Assembly (NCBI GenBank): GCA_026874595.1
Contig: CM049307.1
Coordinates: 79,832,643-79,896,642, forward strand
Source: Sipunculus nudus
Lineage: Eukaryota; Annelida; Sipuncula; Golfingiida; Sipunculidae
Length of the DNA stretch: 64,000 bases
Direction of reading: 5' to 3'
The stretch's first letter is position 1; the number at the start of each line of letters is the position of its first letter. This document shows, one piece after another, positions 22,440-34,136 of this stretch. A program made the position numbers and the translations under genes. The notes beneath the pieces were generated by a model, which did not search any database, was not told where the DNA came from, and saw only the letters and a list, made by a program, of their open reading frames with translations.

Positions 22440-24795
22440 ATTCCTCCACACCTGTATGATGAAGTCCGCAATCACATTCAGGATATGTTGCATGCCAATG
22501 TAATTCGTGAGAGTCAGTCCCCTTTTGCATCAAACGTTGTATTAGTTAGAAAAAAGAACGGAAAGTTGCGCTTCTGTGTGGACTATAGAAAACTAAACAG
22601 TCGCACTATCAAAGATTCCCATCCACTTCCTCGCATAGACGAGACTTTAGACTCACTTGCCGGGACTAAGTATTTCAGTTCCTTGGATCTAAAGGCAGGT
22701 TATTGGCAAATTGAAATTTCCGAATCCGACAAACAGAAAAACCGCCTTCACCGTAGGACCGCTCGGGTTCTACGAGTTTAACACCATGGCGTTTGGTCTT
22801 TCTAACGCACCCGCGACATTCCAAAGAGTAATGCAGGCGACTCTCGGTGATCTCCACCTCAGTCAGTGTCTTTTTTACTTAGATGACATTATCGTCTACA
22901 GTAAGACATTTGAGAGTCATCTTGAAAATCTAGATAGGGTGTTTGAGCGGCTGTCTCAGGCTAATCTCAAGCTAAATCCTTGTAAATGCACTTTCCTACA
23001 AAAAGAGGTCAAATACCTTGGACACATGGTGTCTAAAGAAGGTATAAAACCAGACCCAGACAAAACCTGTGCTTTGATAAATTGGCCGGTTCCAACATCA
23101 GTCCAGGAAGTCCGTAGATTCCTCGGTTTCGCTGGGTTTTATAGGAAATTCGTGAAAGACTTCAGTAGGATAGCAAAGCCCCTACACAATCTAACCCGTG
23201 GCGAAAACCGAAAGGTCAAAGGAAAAACCGTAGATACTTCACCAACACGACCTAAACATACTAACTGCGGTCTGAAAACTACCACTGTAAACAACAAGTG
23301 GTCTGACGAACACCAGCTGGCATTCAAAAAGCTTCAAGAACTACTTTGTTCACCCCCTGTTCTAGCTTATGCCGATTTTTCTAGGCCTTTCACTCTACAC
23401 ACTGATGCTTCAAGAGCAGGGCTTGGTGTGGTTTTGTTCCAGGAATTTGAGGGACGTGAGCATCCCATCGCTTTTGCCAGTCGGTCACTCACCTCATCTG
23501 AACTTAACTACCCTGCACATAAACTAGAATTCCTTTGTTTAAAATGGGCAGTGTGTACAAAATTCAAAGATTATCTGTATGGTACCAAATTTGTCGTTAG
23601 GACTGACAACAACCCTTTGACCAACGTTCTAAGTAGTGCTAAACTTGACGCTACTGGTCAGAGATGGGTTGCCGAATTAGCAGGATATGACTTTTCCATA
23701 TTGTACCGTTCAGGGAAGGAAAACATCGATGCTGACTTCTTGTCTAGGCTACCTCAGGCGCACGTCGCATCCATGTGTCTTATTCCAACTGATAACACAC
23801 CAAACCGATCGGAGTCAAATACTGATACGTCCTCAGACGTAGTGTCTGCTATCCTAAATAGTCATGTTGTGAATGACACCTGTTTTGCTCTGTCTCACCT
23901 TGCTAAAGAAGCAAATGTGAATGTTCCAACCATAGGATCTGCTTTATTTCACATGACCAAAGAAAAATGGTCAAAAGAGCAAAAAGCTGACCCCGTCATT
24001 AGTATTGTTTTGCAACATCTTAAACACAACTCAAAGCTGTCGATGTCTACTAGGCAAAACCAAGGTGTAAGAGTGCTCCTTCGGGACCACAAGACGTTAG
24101 TCCTGAAAGATGATGTCCTCTATAGAAAGAGAAATATCAATGGAGATGTATGTTACCAATTAGTCCTTCCTTCAAAGTTTCGCGATGACGTGCTCAAATG
24201 TGTCCATAATGAAATGGGTCATATGGGACAAGAGAGAACCCTTCAGTTCCTCCAAGAGAGATGCTATTGGCCTTGTATGGCTACGGAGGTAAATAAGTAT
24301 ATCTCTCAATGCCCTCGTTGCTTATGCAAAAAAACCCCAACCAATCAGAGAGCCCCACTAACCAATATTGATTCTAGTCAGCCAAAGGAGATCCTCTGTG
24401 TTAATTTCCTCACACTAGAAACCAGTAAGGGCGGACTAGAAAACGTGTTAGTCATGACCGGTCATTTCACCCGTTATTCCCAAGCCATTCCAACAAGAAA
24501 CCAGACAGCTAAGGTCACAGCCAAAGCACTGTTTGACACCTATGTATGTCATTACGGTATGCCACAAAGGTTACACAGCGACCAAGGTCGTAATTTTGAG
24601 TCATGTGTGATCCAGGAACTGTGCACGCTCACTGGTACCACAAAATCTCATACAACGCCATATCACCCACAGGGCAAAGGGCAATGTGAGCGTTTCCCGA
24701 AAAGAAGGCCGATTGGAAGTCTCACATTGGCCCAATTGTCCATGCATATAATTGCAGCAAGCATGAAACAACTGGCTTCTCGCCATTTTACCTGA
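22440..24795 (+). pseudogene. pol: Gypsy pol: RT, RNase H and integrase core
   Basis: Begins with IPPHLYDEVRNHI, the continuation of the interrupted RT. RT has [11 protein letters not shown] and the YLDDIIVYS active site, with a frame change near 22,735. RNase H has [28 protein letters not shown] and NIDADFLSR. Integrase has an HHCC zinc motif (HNEMGH ... CPRC). In its core, the position of the first catalytic Asp reads Asn (CVNFLTLE, codon 24,403-24,405), while SDQGRNF and the Glu of CERF are kept. A frameshift follows CERF near 24,695. With these defects the copy is predicted to be non-autonomous. Confidence 0.88.
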
Positions 24796-25870
24796 TGTTT
24801 GGTCGCCACCCACGTTTGGCCATTGATATCCTTCTTGGGTTAACTGAAAACAGCCCACAAAATGACTACTCCACTTATGTGCAGTCATTAAAGCAGAAAC
24901 TTGAAGATGCATACCGTATTGCCCAATAAGAGAGTCTCAAGCCCATGGTAGGAAACACTATGATCGGAAGATCAAGGGCCATTCTCTTGATAAGGGAGAC
25001 AGAGTTTTAGTTCGTAACACCTATATACAGGGCAAACAGAAATTAGCTGACAGATGGGAAGATACCGTCTTTATTGTGGTAAACACACCATATAAAAACA
25101 TTCCAGTTTACGAGGTAAAACCTGAAAACCGTTCAGGGCAGGCCCGTACGTTACACAGGAATCTTCTGCTTCCCATTAATACTATACCCTTAACGGATCA
25201 ATTACCATCTAACAGTCAAACACCCAAACCCGCCAAACGTCGGGGTTCCCCTAAATCGTCTGATATGCAGACCATGAGCCATGCTTTTTGCTCAGATGAA
25301 TCTGATTATACAGATACTGAATGCGCCGTTGTTCCATTCTTAAGAAAACGGAATACTTCTAAGGCAGCACAGAGTAGGTCCTCCGGTCATTTAGAGGAGG
25401 ATGTTCCAACAGCTGAAACCAATGAGCCGTTTTCAGATCATTCCTCTGAACATTCTATAAGAAGTATTCAGAATGAGCCAGATCATACTGATAACCCGAC
25501 AACTAACGTTAATCGGAGTCTCAGTGAAACAAGTATAAATGGATCCCATAGATCAGCTCTCGTAACAAGAGCTGATGGCCAAACTCGAGAAAGCAGTGAT
25601 CATTCCTTTACCAATTTATCTAAGACATCAGCTGACTCAGTGGATATGAGTAATCAGAATTTTACACGACAGGACACTGACATAGCTGATGCAGATAGCG
25701 ATGCACCAGATGCAAATTCTCATGTCTCTATAGAGTCTAATGTCAAGAGTCGTCCGTCCAGACAAAGAAAACGTCGTGGTTGGATGAGATCGAATGAGTA
25801 CATTGTAGATTATCTACCTACACTATCTTCACAATTATCTCAAATATACTACGATATCGGACAGTTTTAA
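24793..25870 (+). pseudogene. Gypsy integrase C-terminus and pol tail
   Basis: Carries [14 protein letters not shown] and GDRVLVRNTYIQGKQKLADR, the usual end of Gypsy integrase with its GPY/F-like module, then VYEVKPE and RTLHRNLLLP. A frame break with TAA lies near 24,928. From 25,076 the frame is open to TAA 25868-25870. Its last about 200 residues are Ser/Asp/Asn-rich with a basic RPSRQRKRRGW patch and match no domain I know. Confidence 0.75.
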
Positions 25871-25940
25871 TACTTATAGTGCCCGCATACCGCATTTATT
25901 GATATTGCTAAATTAATGATGAGGCCATCATTCTCACTTG

Positions 25941-25951
25941 ACAGGGGAGAG
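25941..25951 (+). promoter_or_regulatory. Polypurine tract
   Basis: ACAGGGGAGAG directly precedes the LTR and would prime plus-strand DNA synthesis. Confidence 0.75.
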
Positions 25952-26354
25952 TGTTACGCCATCAAATGATATCACATCCATACGTGGAATATTTTGCTTC
26001 TTCATTTGGTATATGGTGATCCCCTCCGTTTTACTCAGTTGTCCCCTGTGTTTTCACACTGTCCGGTAGCTCATTGTCTGCGCAGGTCACGGTCTCTGCA
26101 TTTGTCCTGCCTGGCAACACCAGGGATTTTGACCGTGGCCTAGCGCAGAACACCTCATGCACGTGCCCGGAGTGGACGTGTGCACTGTGTATTACCGGCA
26201 GTCCTTTGTCTTTGCAGGTCAGACCTGCACCGGACTGTGTATATATACACAGAGGAAATAAAGAATTGTTGTGTTGTCCGCTTTCGTTATGTTCTTTTAA
26301 CAAGAACTCCGCCGCCCGGCAATGACAGTCCATAGTGATAAGCCCGGCGTAACA
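25952..26354 (+). repeat. Gypsy 3' LTR (403 bp)
   Basis: Begins TGTTACGCC and ends GGCGTAACA, a 9-bp perfect terminal inverted repeat with TG...CA ends. Inside are a TATA-like GTATATATAC (about 26,239) and an AATAAA signal (26,257-26,262), giving promoter and polyadenylation elements. The sequence to the right is a TA microsatellite, so a target duplication cannot be judged. Confidence 0.88.
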
Positions 26355-26448
26355 TATATATATACATATATATGTATATCATTGACAACCATATAATGTA
26401 TACATACATACACATATATATATATATAAATATAAATTTAATGTACAT

Positions 26449-26490
<42 letters not shown>

Positions 26491-29400
26491 ATATATATAT
26501 ATATATGTTTATATACTGAACAGTAAAAGAATAGGTTCATGAGGATAAATGATAAAGAAAAGCTATGCTTACGCAGTAAAAAGTAGGAGTAATACTTACG
26601 AATATGAAGAGTATGTTAAAATAAACTGATGAATCCAAATATGAATGACGTGAACCTTAGCTTCCCGTAGTCAGTGTTGATGTGTGGACCTGCCCCTGTG
26701 TAGGTTCACTATTGACATGCCTGTCCTTTGAAGCGGAACCAATGTGGACTCGTGTGTAACCGATCTCTGTGACTGAAGCTTGACCTATTTTGGACGTGTT
26801 CTTTGTGTTTGAGGAGGATACCACACTCCGTACAGATTTATTATATTGAGTACTTATCTCATGCCAGGCTACAGTGTCAAAACGAGTAAGGCTAAGTTAC
26901 CAAATCAAATAATAAGAAAGTTACACGAGCAAGGAATTAAAAAAGGTGCCTTTCCGTTTAAAAAGGGAATCATCATTAGAATAACAAACAAGTTACTTCC
27001 GTGTTTTTTTATATCATATTGGTCTCTTCTGAAATGTTTTGATAAAAGAAACAAAACAACTATTTTTATAATATAAATCTTCATATTGTGACCTAACAGT
27101 TATAATAATATCATAGTAAGCAAAAGATAATATTATTTCAAGGGAAAACCCATAAATTTGATTGATATTATAACTGTTCGGTCAGTAAAACAGTAATTTA
27201 AATGATCTCTCTCTTACCTTGGGACTGACAAAAACGCAATTGCTTTTATGGTTAAGTAGAAATATTGCATTTAAAAGATTCATCACTCTTCAGTGCAAAT
27301 AGACTTAGGCAAACGATCTGTGTCTTTCATCCTGTTAGGCTTATCACTAGTAGTTTAATGTTTGCTTTACTAGACTTTTGTTTTAGCAATGGTTGGACAA
27401 AAACAGTCAACGCACATACTGCACACACTTAAATTTTATTCATGTTTTATAAAATCATCTCGTCTTTTCCCACAGTTCCATTACAGAAAGTGTCATGTAT
27501 GGAGAGACCTCTTAGGAGATCATATCTCTCTAAATATTATTTTTGACTCAAGTGACCGTGCCGACAGGATGAAGAATATATTATATATTCTGAGTACAAT
27601 TTATTAGTCAAAGACCACAACAGAAAGTAACATATAAAGATATACAGACCTACATTTTGAAATGTATAGGAAAATGAATAAAGAAGTCAGTGGTTTTAAA
27701 TCAATTCGAACATTACAAAACATAAAATCCATAAAATTATACAATATAACAACATAGAATCGGATAAACTAGAACAAGGAACGCTGTGAATCTACTCTAC
27801 AGACCCCACACGCGAGCCAGCGCCCAGCAAGCGAGGTTCCCATAGAATGTCAACAGACACATGTAACATTTCTGCGCCCATTAATACAGACACCTGATAC
27901 TATATATATATACCCATATACACACACATACCCATATATATATATATATGGGTATGTGTGTGTTGTATGTGTGTGTAAATATATGTATATAAATGTATGT
28001 AAGTGTATGGAAAAACCAGGTAAGACTAGACAAATGAAAGTTATTTGTTTCAGCTACATAGAGCAAGGTACTTATAGTATTCTCTAAGCCAAAACTCAAT
28101 GCTATGTCATTCTATCTTCTGGTGACTGGATGCAAAAAGATAGAATACCTGTGATTTTACGTTTCTTAAAGGCTCATAACACATCGTAATGTTATATAAA
28201 TAAACTGACCCTGAGACTGTTTGAACACCGAAAAACAAAAACTTGCTCGACTAAACTCTGGAGTGCGTTTGATGTCACTTAGTACAGACACAGACAGGAA
28301 CCACTCAATTTCCATGTGTTAAAAGAATAATAAATGCAAGGCTTTACCATTTGACAGTAGTATTTAATAACAAAATCGTAAAAAAACTTTGCATAATCAA
28401 CTTCACAGTGCAAGGCAAATCAGCGGGAAATATGTTTTACTTCTGCGTCGTTTAGCTTTCAGCGTATAGAGATAATATTTTTATCTTGTGGGTAACTTTC
28501 TGAAGCAAATGTATGTCTATTGAAGACGAAGTTGGAAGGCTACAAAAATGTATTTGACACGATCGTTTATACATTGCCCCTCTCAATTTAATCATGACCT
28601 CAATGGCTTTGCATTAATCGATGCAAATGCGCATAAGTAAACGGAAAAAAAGACATCCGTAGAAGCGCACATGGACAGGATGCTTTTGGAGATAATAATA
28701 TCCTTGATAAATATCATTAGCAGTCCGGCTTGTCTTGAAATCACTACAATATGTGGGATAACCTTCATAGGTCCTGAGCACTTATTTGTGTATACTGAAT
28801 GTGAAAAGACGTGAACTTGAATTTTGCAGCAGAAAACGTTATGAATCGAGGTGAACAATTAAGGTATGAATGTTTTTTAGGTTTCATAGCTAAATGTTCA
28901 GGAAGGAGCAAAAAATTTATATTGATTTAACAATGTGTCACTCAAGTACTTACAGTTAGGTAATTTGAATAAAATATTCACGTGATTTCACCTGTGATTT
29001 GAGTCTGTGATAACTTTAAAGATGCACAAACCCCTTTATGCACGCTAGGTACGCCGCTTACTTGAGGAATACGTCATGTAACATCATGGTCGATTAATGG
29101 AAATATTTTAACATCTGTGAACTTCTTGCCAGAAAGAAAAGAAGCAGAGGACCGATGCAGCACTAATAAAAATTGCTGAAGGGAAATTGGAATAAAATAT
29201 ACTTGACAGTCGTAAACAGGGACGTTCTGAAGTAGGGACCAGGTTGATTATTTCTGTTTTCATAAAACAGATTGGACGGATTATCTTATAATCATGAACA
29301 CAATGAAGGATAATATATTTTCCATTTCTGAAATGTTAGATATTTGGTAGCCATTTTCATCATTCCAATCTTTTTTCTCATATTTGGCACATCAGGTAAA

Positions 29401-30118
29401 CTGTAAAACTGCATATTAAAGCTATTGATCCAGCTGTTACTGCGACATTGAAACTTTGAAAAAAATCTCAAATATTAGCTGAATTAAGAGGGAATGGTTA
29501 ACGATTTTTTTAAATTTTATTTTGGATATATTCTAAGATAAGCAATTTCTTGTTTTACATTTAGGCCTACATGATTCAATATTTTCGATTTTCCAGCTCA
29601 AATTGATATAAAGGATTGACACTCTAAAACACAGATTAAAAAACTAGCTTATCTAGTAGACAATCAAGATAGTTCAATTATATATATTTTTATTTTTTCA
29701 CTTTTTTAAAGCAAATTCTTTTAAACGAATCTCAGTTCGACAAAGTAATATGCTCGTGGAATATAATAACCTTATTACTGTATAGATGATTTTCCTATTG
29801 CCTATTATCTGCATTTAGGTTATATAATTAAACAGTTTATTCATATTATATCATTTCATATTTACACATTACACAATGATTAAATGCCATATTTTTGTCT
29901 AGTATAAGGCATGAAGATCCAGTAAATGATTGCATTTAACTGCAATAATATTATCATACGCATAATAAATGTGTTTAGGTGTAGCATAGTTTGAAAGTAG
30001 AAAATATTCATTTTATAAAATTATAAATATATTACGTGTGTAATATGGGCACCAATTGCCTTTCTTTTTAATGTCAATTAAACTAAATTATAAAAATTCT
30101 TAATACAGTGGCTTCCAG

Positions 30119-30120
<2 letters not shown>
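26355..30120. other. AT-rich intergenic region with microsatellites
   Basis: (TA)n tracts lie at about 26,352-26,380, 26,415-26,510 and 27,900-27,990, the last mixed with (TATG)n and an inverted CCATATA/TATATGGG arrangement. I see no convincing coding exon, RNA gene or element in the rest. Confidence 0.5.

Positions 30121-30169
<49 letters not shown>
30120..30169. repeat. (TA)n microsatellite
   Basis: About 48 bp of pure AT dinucleotide repeat. Confidence 0.95.
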
Positions 30170-30172
<3 letters not shown>

Positions 30173-30199
30173 GATAACTTGCATTGTATCGCCAAGGAA

Positions 30200-30336
30200 G
30201 GGGCAAGGCTCAGTCATTGTGATCTGGGTATGTTCATATCTGTCGGGATGGCCAGATGGGCGGACGGCCGGACGGAGGACGGACAAAGGGTGATCGCTAT
30301 AGCTCAGATGACTTACAGTCAGCTGAGCTAAAAATT
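30200..30336 (+). repeat. Repeat end with GGACGGACGG tract and terminal hairpin
   Basis: A GGACGGCCGGACGGAGGAC tract is followed by GATCGCTATAGCTCAG and a hairpin AGCTCAGATGAC / GTCAGCTGAGCT (one mismatch, five-base loop), then AAAAA. The same end recurs at 34,235-34,268, partly at 34,756-34,786, and at 36,748-36,780, so it is a mobile-element boundary. The form suggests a Helitron/helentron-like 3' end, but there is no typical CTRR. Confidence 0.6.
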
Positions 30337-32628
30337 GTTACCAAAGCTTCCCTGTCTGAACATTTAATGAGTTGGTCACCATGTTTCTTCGCCAGCATAT
30401 TGATCATGTAGTGGTTCATCAGTTCCTGCAGACGCCATCCTTATTTTTCCTATTTTTTCTGCATTGTTTTCTCTATTTTGATATCATTAAAGATGCATCG
30501 GGCACAACAGGGCACAAATCGTAACTATATCTCCTAGAATATTCTAACTTGAAATCGAAGGAAGGTCAATGAAAAATCTTTTTTGGAATCCTGAAATTAA
30601 GTCTCTGTTACTCATATTCTCTGAGTTAATAATTGCCTGCGCTTGGACATATGGTCAATATGTCAGTCGGCTGAGCGTCATGACCCATGGTTCACTTGTA
30701 TGTGTCCTGCTTTGCAATCACAGTACCAGACCAGTTCTTTACCAGACTGAATGTGTCAGGCAGAGCTGCTACTCCATTCGTAATACGTAATTTGAATAAA
30801 TATCCGTCTCTTGGTGTTTATCTAGTTTCCAGTCTTTTATACCTGCAGTCATATGTACTTATGCAATGCACAGGGAAACTACACAGGAAACAAAAGCTGG
30901 ACCAGCCATATAATCAGCACTGGACACTGCAGTGGCGCTTTAGGCGTTTGCCTACCTGCCAGTGCGCATGCGTGGGGATGGTGGCATGCAAGCAAATGAC
31001 AGTGGATGCTCCTTTATATATTGAATAGCTTCGTCATATACAAGACAAGTGGCACCAATTACAATGATTTTTACACAGTGTATGATCCTGCTTATTTCTC
31101 GGGAATGACTTGACACCAGCTTGAAATTATGTCCATACAACTCGGATAGTTTGTTATATACAATACTTTTGGCGCCACCTACAATTGTTTCTTGGTTTCT
31201 TTCATCTGTGCACAAGAGTGGTCCTAAGTATCTGCCTATAATTTTGCATATCCATACATCTTCGATGGCTATTTCGCACACAACACCGGTGGCGCCACCT
31301 ACAGTCAGCTTGTGTTGTGTTCATATCTGCAAGTATTTCAGGAGTGACGTTTGTGTAATTGGTGCATGTACTCGGGTTCAAAATCTTCAGTGCTTGCATT
31401 GTACATATACATGTCGCAAATGTACTTGAAAGGTAATGGTCCAGCATGGAAGCATTAAACTTGATGTGTATCCCATTGCGCAGGTTGCTAATTTCAGTTT
31501 TTCTACGATTTCTCATGGCCCTTCCATCCACGACAATTTCTTCAAAACCACACAAAGATCATTTTTAGTATTGAGTGCAAAAGCACCTATACATCAGGCA
31601 TCCCTTACATGATGGCCAATAGAAAATTTAACTGTGAATCATTACCACATATATCCCTGTCATCATTCAAATTTGGATGATAATCGACATTTTTTATATT
31701 TTTTCAGAACTTTCACACACGCAAATATAAATTGGACTGAAGTGGTGTTCATTTCATTTTTTAAATAAAAAAAATCAACGCAATAGCCTGATGCATTATT
31801 GCACTAATATATCACAATATTATATGAAAAGATGTCTGGTTATTTTGGGGTCAACCGCATATATTAAAATAGATTATTATTATAATTATTTCACTAGAAA
31901 GCGGTAGTTTCTTTAGATCGTGCAATCAAGTTGAACAATTGTTTTCCTTGCATTATCCAGTATCACATATTATATGGTGAACTTGATTCACTAGCCTTTG
32001 TTTTTAGCCACAACACTTTTTTTAGTTTCACTAATAATGAGATAAAGCGAAATATAGTGTTTGTTCTTGCCGTCGTCCTGTCCGTTTAGTCGTGAACAGA
32101 GCACAAATTGGACTCTGCAAGCCCAGAGCAGTGTTGTTATCGGACACTGCTACCAGACACCAGGGCACGCGGGTCTTAATACTCAGAGGCAAAGAATACT
32201 CAAAACATAATATTAAAAATTCATAAATCCCGAATTAAATCTTTCACAAAACTGCCTGTGTCTGTGTGCTTAGACCGTCTTATTACATTTAATAAGGAAC
32301 TGCCCCCCCCCCATATATTAAAATATTCGTTTGATGATAAAAGCTTACATGACTTCAATTTGTGATCAGTATCCAAAGTTGCCAGTAGGGGGCGCTGTAT
32401 GATGTTGGACTCCGGGTCGGCTTGCAGAGGGTGCTAGAAGGCGCACTTTTTAGAACCAAGGAAGGAGGCCAAGCTCTCGGTATGATGAAATGCTAAGTAC
32501 CCTGTTGTAACCAGTAGCAACAACAGCATACCATGCAGCAACATCTAACTGGCCAGTATTATGGATAATATTGAACATAACAAGTGACCCAGGGGTCATG
32601 ACGCTCAGCTGACCAGGAAGGCATTGAC
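30337..32628. other. Unannotated region with a short GGCGCCACC repeat
   Basis: At about 31,020-31,320 three diverged units of about 120 bp each carry GTGGCACCAATTACA, TGGCGCCACCTACA or GGTGGCGCCACCTACA with ATACA/CACACAAC before them. The rest is AT-rich without a recognised gene. A poly-C run lies near 32,305. Confidence 0.5.
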
Positions 32629-34136
32629 AAAAGTAATTTTATCATCTGAATGTCAAATTTGAATGAAATACTTTTTCCAAACTTGATCTTTTGTATAAAA
32701 TCATCCAATATTCATTGGGGTACTATGGAGCTCTGTAGCATGAAGGATATGGGTAACAGACACCTATTTTCAAGGTTTACAAGATGACTTTTCAGGGGTC
32801 TCCCAGCATGTCAAAAAATAAAATTCTAGGTCCAGTTATTATGATTTGTGCCCTGTTAACAAATCCAAATGTTTATTCTGGGGGGTATTTCAAAGCCGCA
32901 TAGGATGAAGGATATGGGTAACAGAGATGTAATTTCAGGTGCACAAGGAGACTTTTCAGGGGCCTCCCAGCATATCAAGAAAGGAGATTCTAGGTCAAGT
33001 CATTATAATTTGTGCTCTGTTAACAGATGACCAAATCTTTATTCTGGGGAGTACTTCAGAGCCCCAGAGCATGAAGGATATGGGTAACAGGGACCTTATT
33101 TCGGGTTTCCATGTAGACCTTTTATGAGCTTCCCTGGAGGTGAGGACAGAAGATTCTAGGTCCAGTCATTATGATTTGTGCCCTGTTAATATATGACCAA
33201 ATCTTTATTCTGGGGGGTACTTCAGAGCCCCATAGCTCACAGAATATGGGTAACAGGGACCTTATTTCGGGTTTCCATGTAGACCTTTTATGGGCTTCCC
33301 TAGAGGTGAGGACAGAAGATTCTAGGTCCAGTCATTATGATTTGTGCCCTGTTTACAGATGACCAAATGTTTAAAGATCACAAAAGTAGAGAAAAAAAAT
33401 CGTAAAAAATAAAAAAAATATAGGTGGCGCCACCAATCTCCAGAAATTGATGAAACACTCCATGATCAATATCCATGCAAAGAATCATGGTGATTAATGC
33501 ATTAGTTGTTCAGATACTTGAGCTTTTGTATTAAATTTTGCATTATTCTGGGGGTTACTTCAGAACCCCATAGCTCGAAGAATATAGGTCACAGTGACCT
33601 AATTTCAGGTTTACAAGGAGAATTTTCATAGACCTCCCAGGATTTCAAGTAAGAAGATTAATAAGTAAAAGTAATTTTATCATCTGAATGTCAAATTTGA
33701 ATGAAATACTTTTTCCAAACTTGACCTTTTGTATAAAATCATCCAATATTCATTGGGGTACTATGGAGCTCTGTAGCATGAAGGATATGGGTAACAGACA
33801 CCTATTTTCAAGGTTTACAAGATGACTTTTCAGGGGTCTCCCAGCATGTCAAAAAATAAAATTCTAGGTCCAGTTATTATGATTTGTGCCCTGTTAACAA
33901 ATCCAAATGTTTATTCTGGGGGGTATTTCAAAGCCGCATAGGATGAAGGATATGGGTAACAGAGATGTAATTTCAGGTGCACAAGGAGACTTTTCAGGGG
34001 CCTCCCAGCATATCAAGAAAGGAGATTCTAGGTCAAGTCATTATAATTTGTGCTCTGTTAACAGATGACCAAATCTTTATTCTGGGGAGTACTTCGGAGC
34101 CCCAGAGCATGAAGGATATGGGTAACAGGGACCTTA
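32629..34136 (+). repeat. 470-bp near-identical direct duplication
   Basis: 32,629-33,098 and 33,667-34,136 match at a constant offset of 1,038 with only a couple of differences seen (TTGATC/TTGACC, CTTCAGA/CTTCGGA). Within each copy a shorter motif ATGAAGGATATGGGTAACAG recurs. Confidence 0.85.

Larger units (their letters stand above)
14633..26354 (+). mobile_element. Gypsy (Ty3-type) LTR retrotransposon, 5' LTR not seen, interrupted by a DIRS element
   Basis: Domain order gag - protease - RT - RNase H - integrase - C-terminal GPY/F-like region - polypurine tract - LTR is the Ty3/Gypsy order. The RT gene is split at 16,830/22,440 by a 5.6 kb insertion. Frame breaks occur in the gag T-run (14,980-14,986), at a 7-bp duplication near 16,320, near 22,735, after CERF in integrase (about 24,695) and near 24,928. 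The 3' LTR is complete. The 5' LTR could not be located, so the true left end is unknown; the start given is the gag start. Confidence 0.9.
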
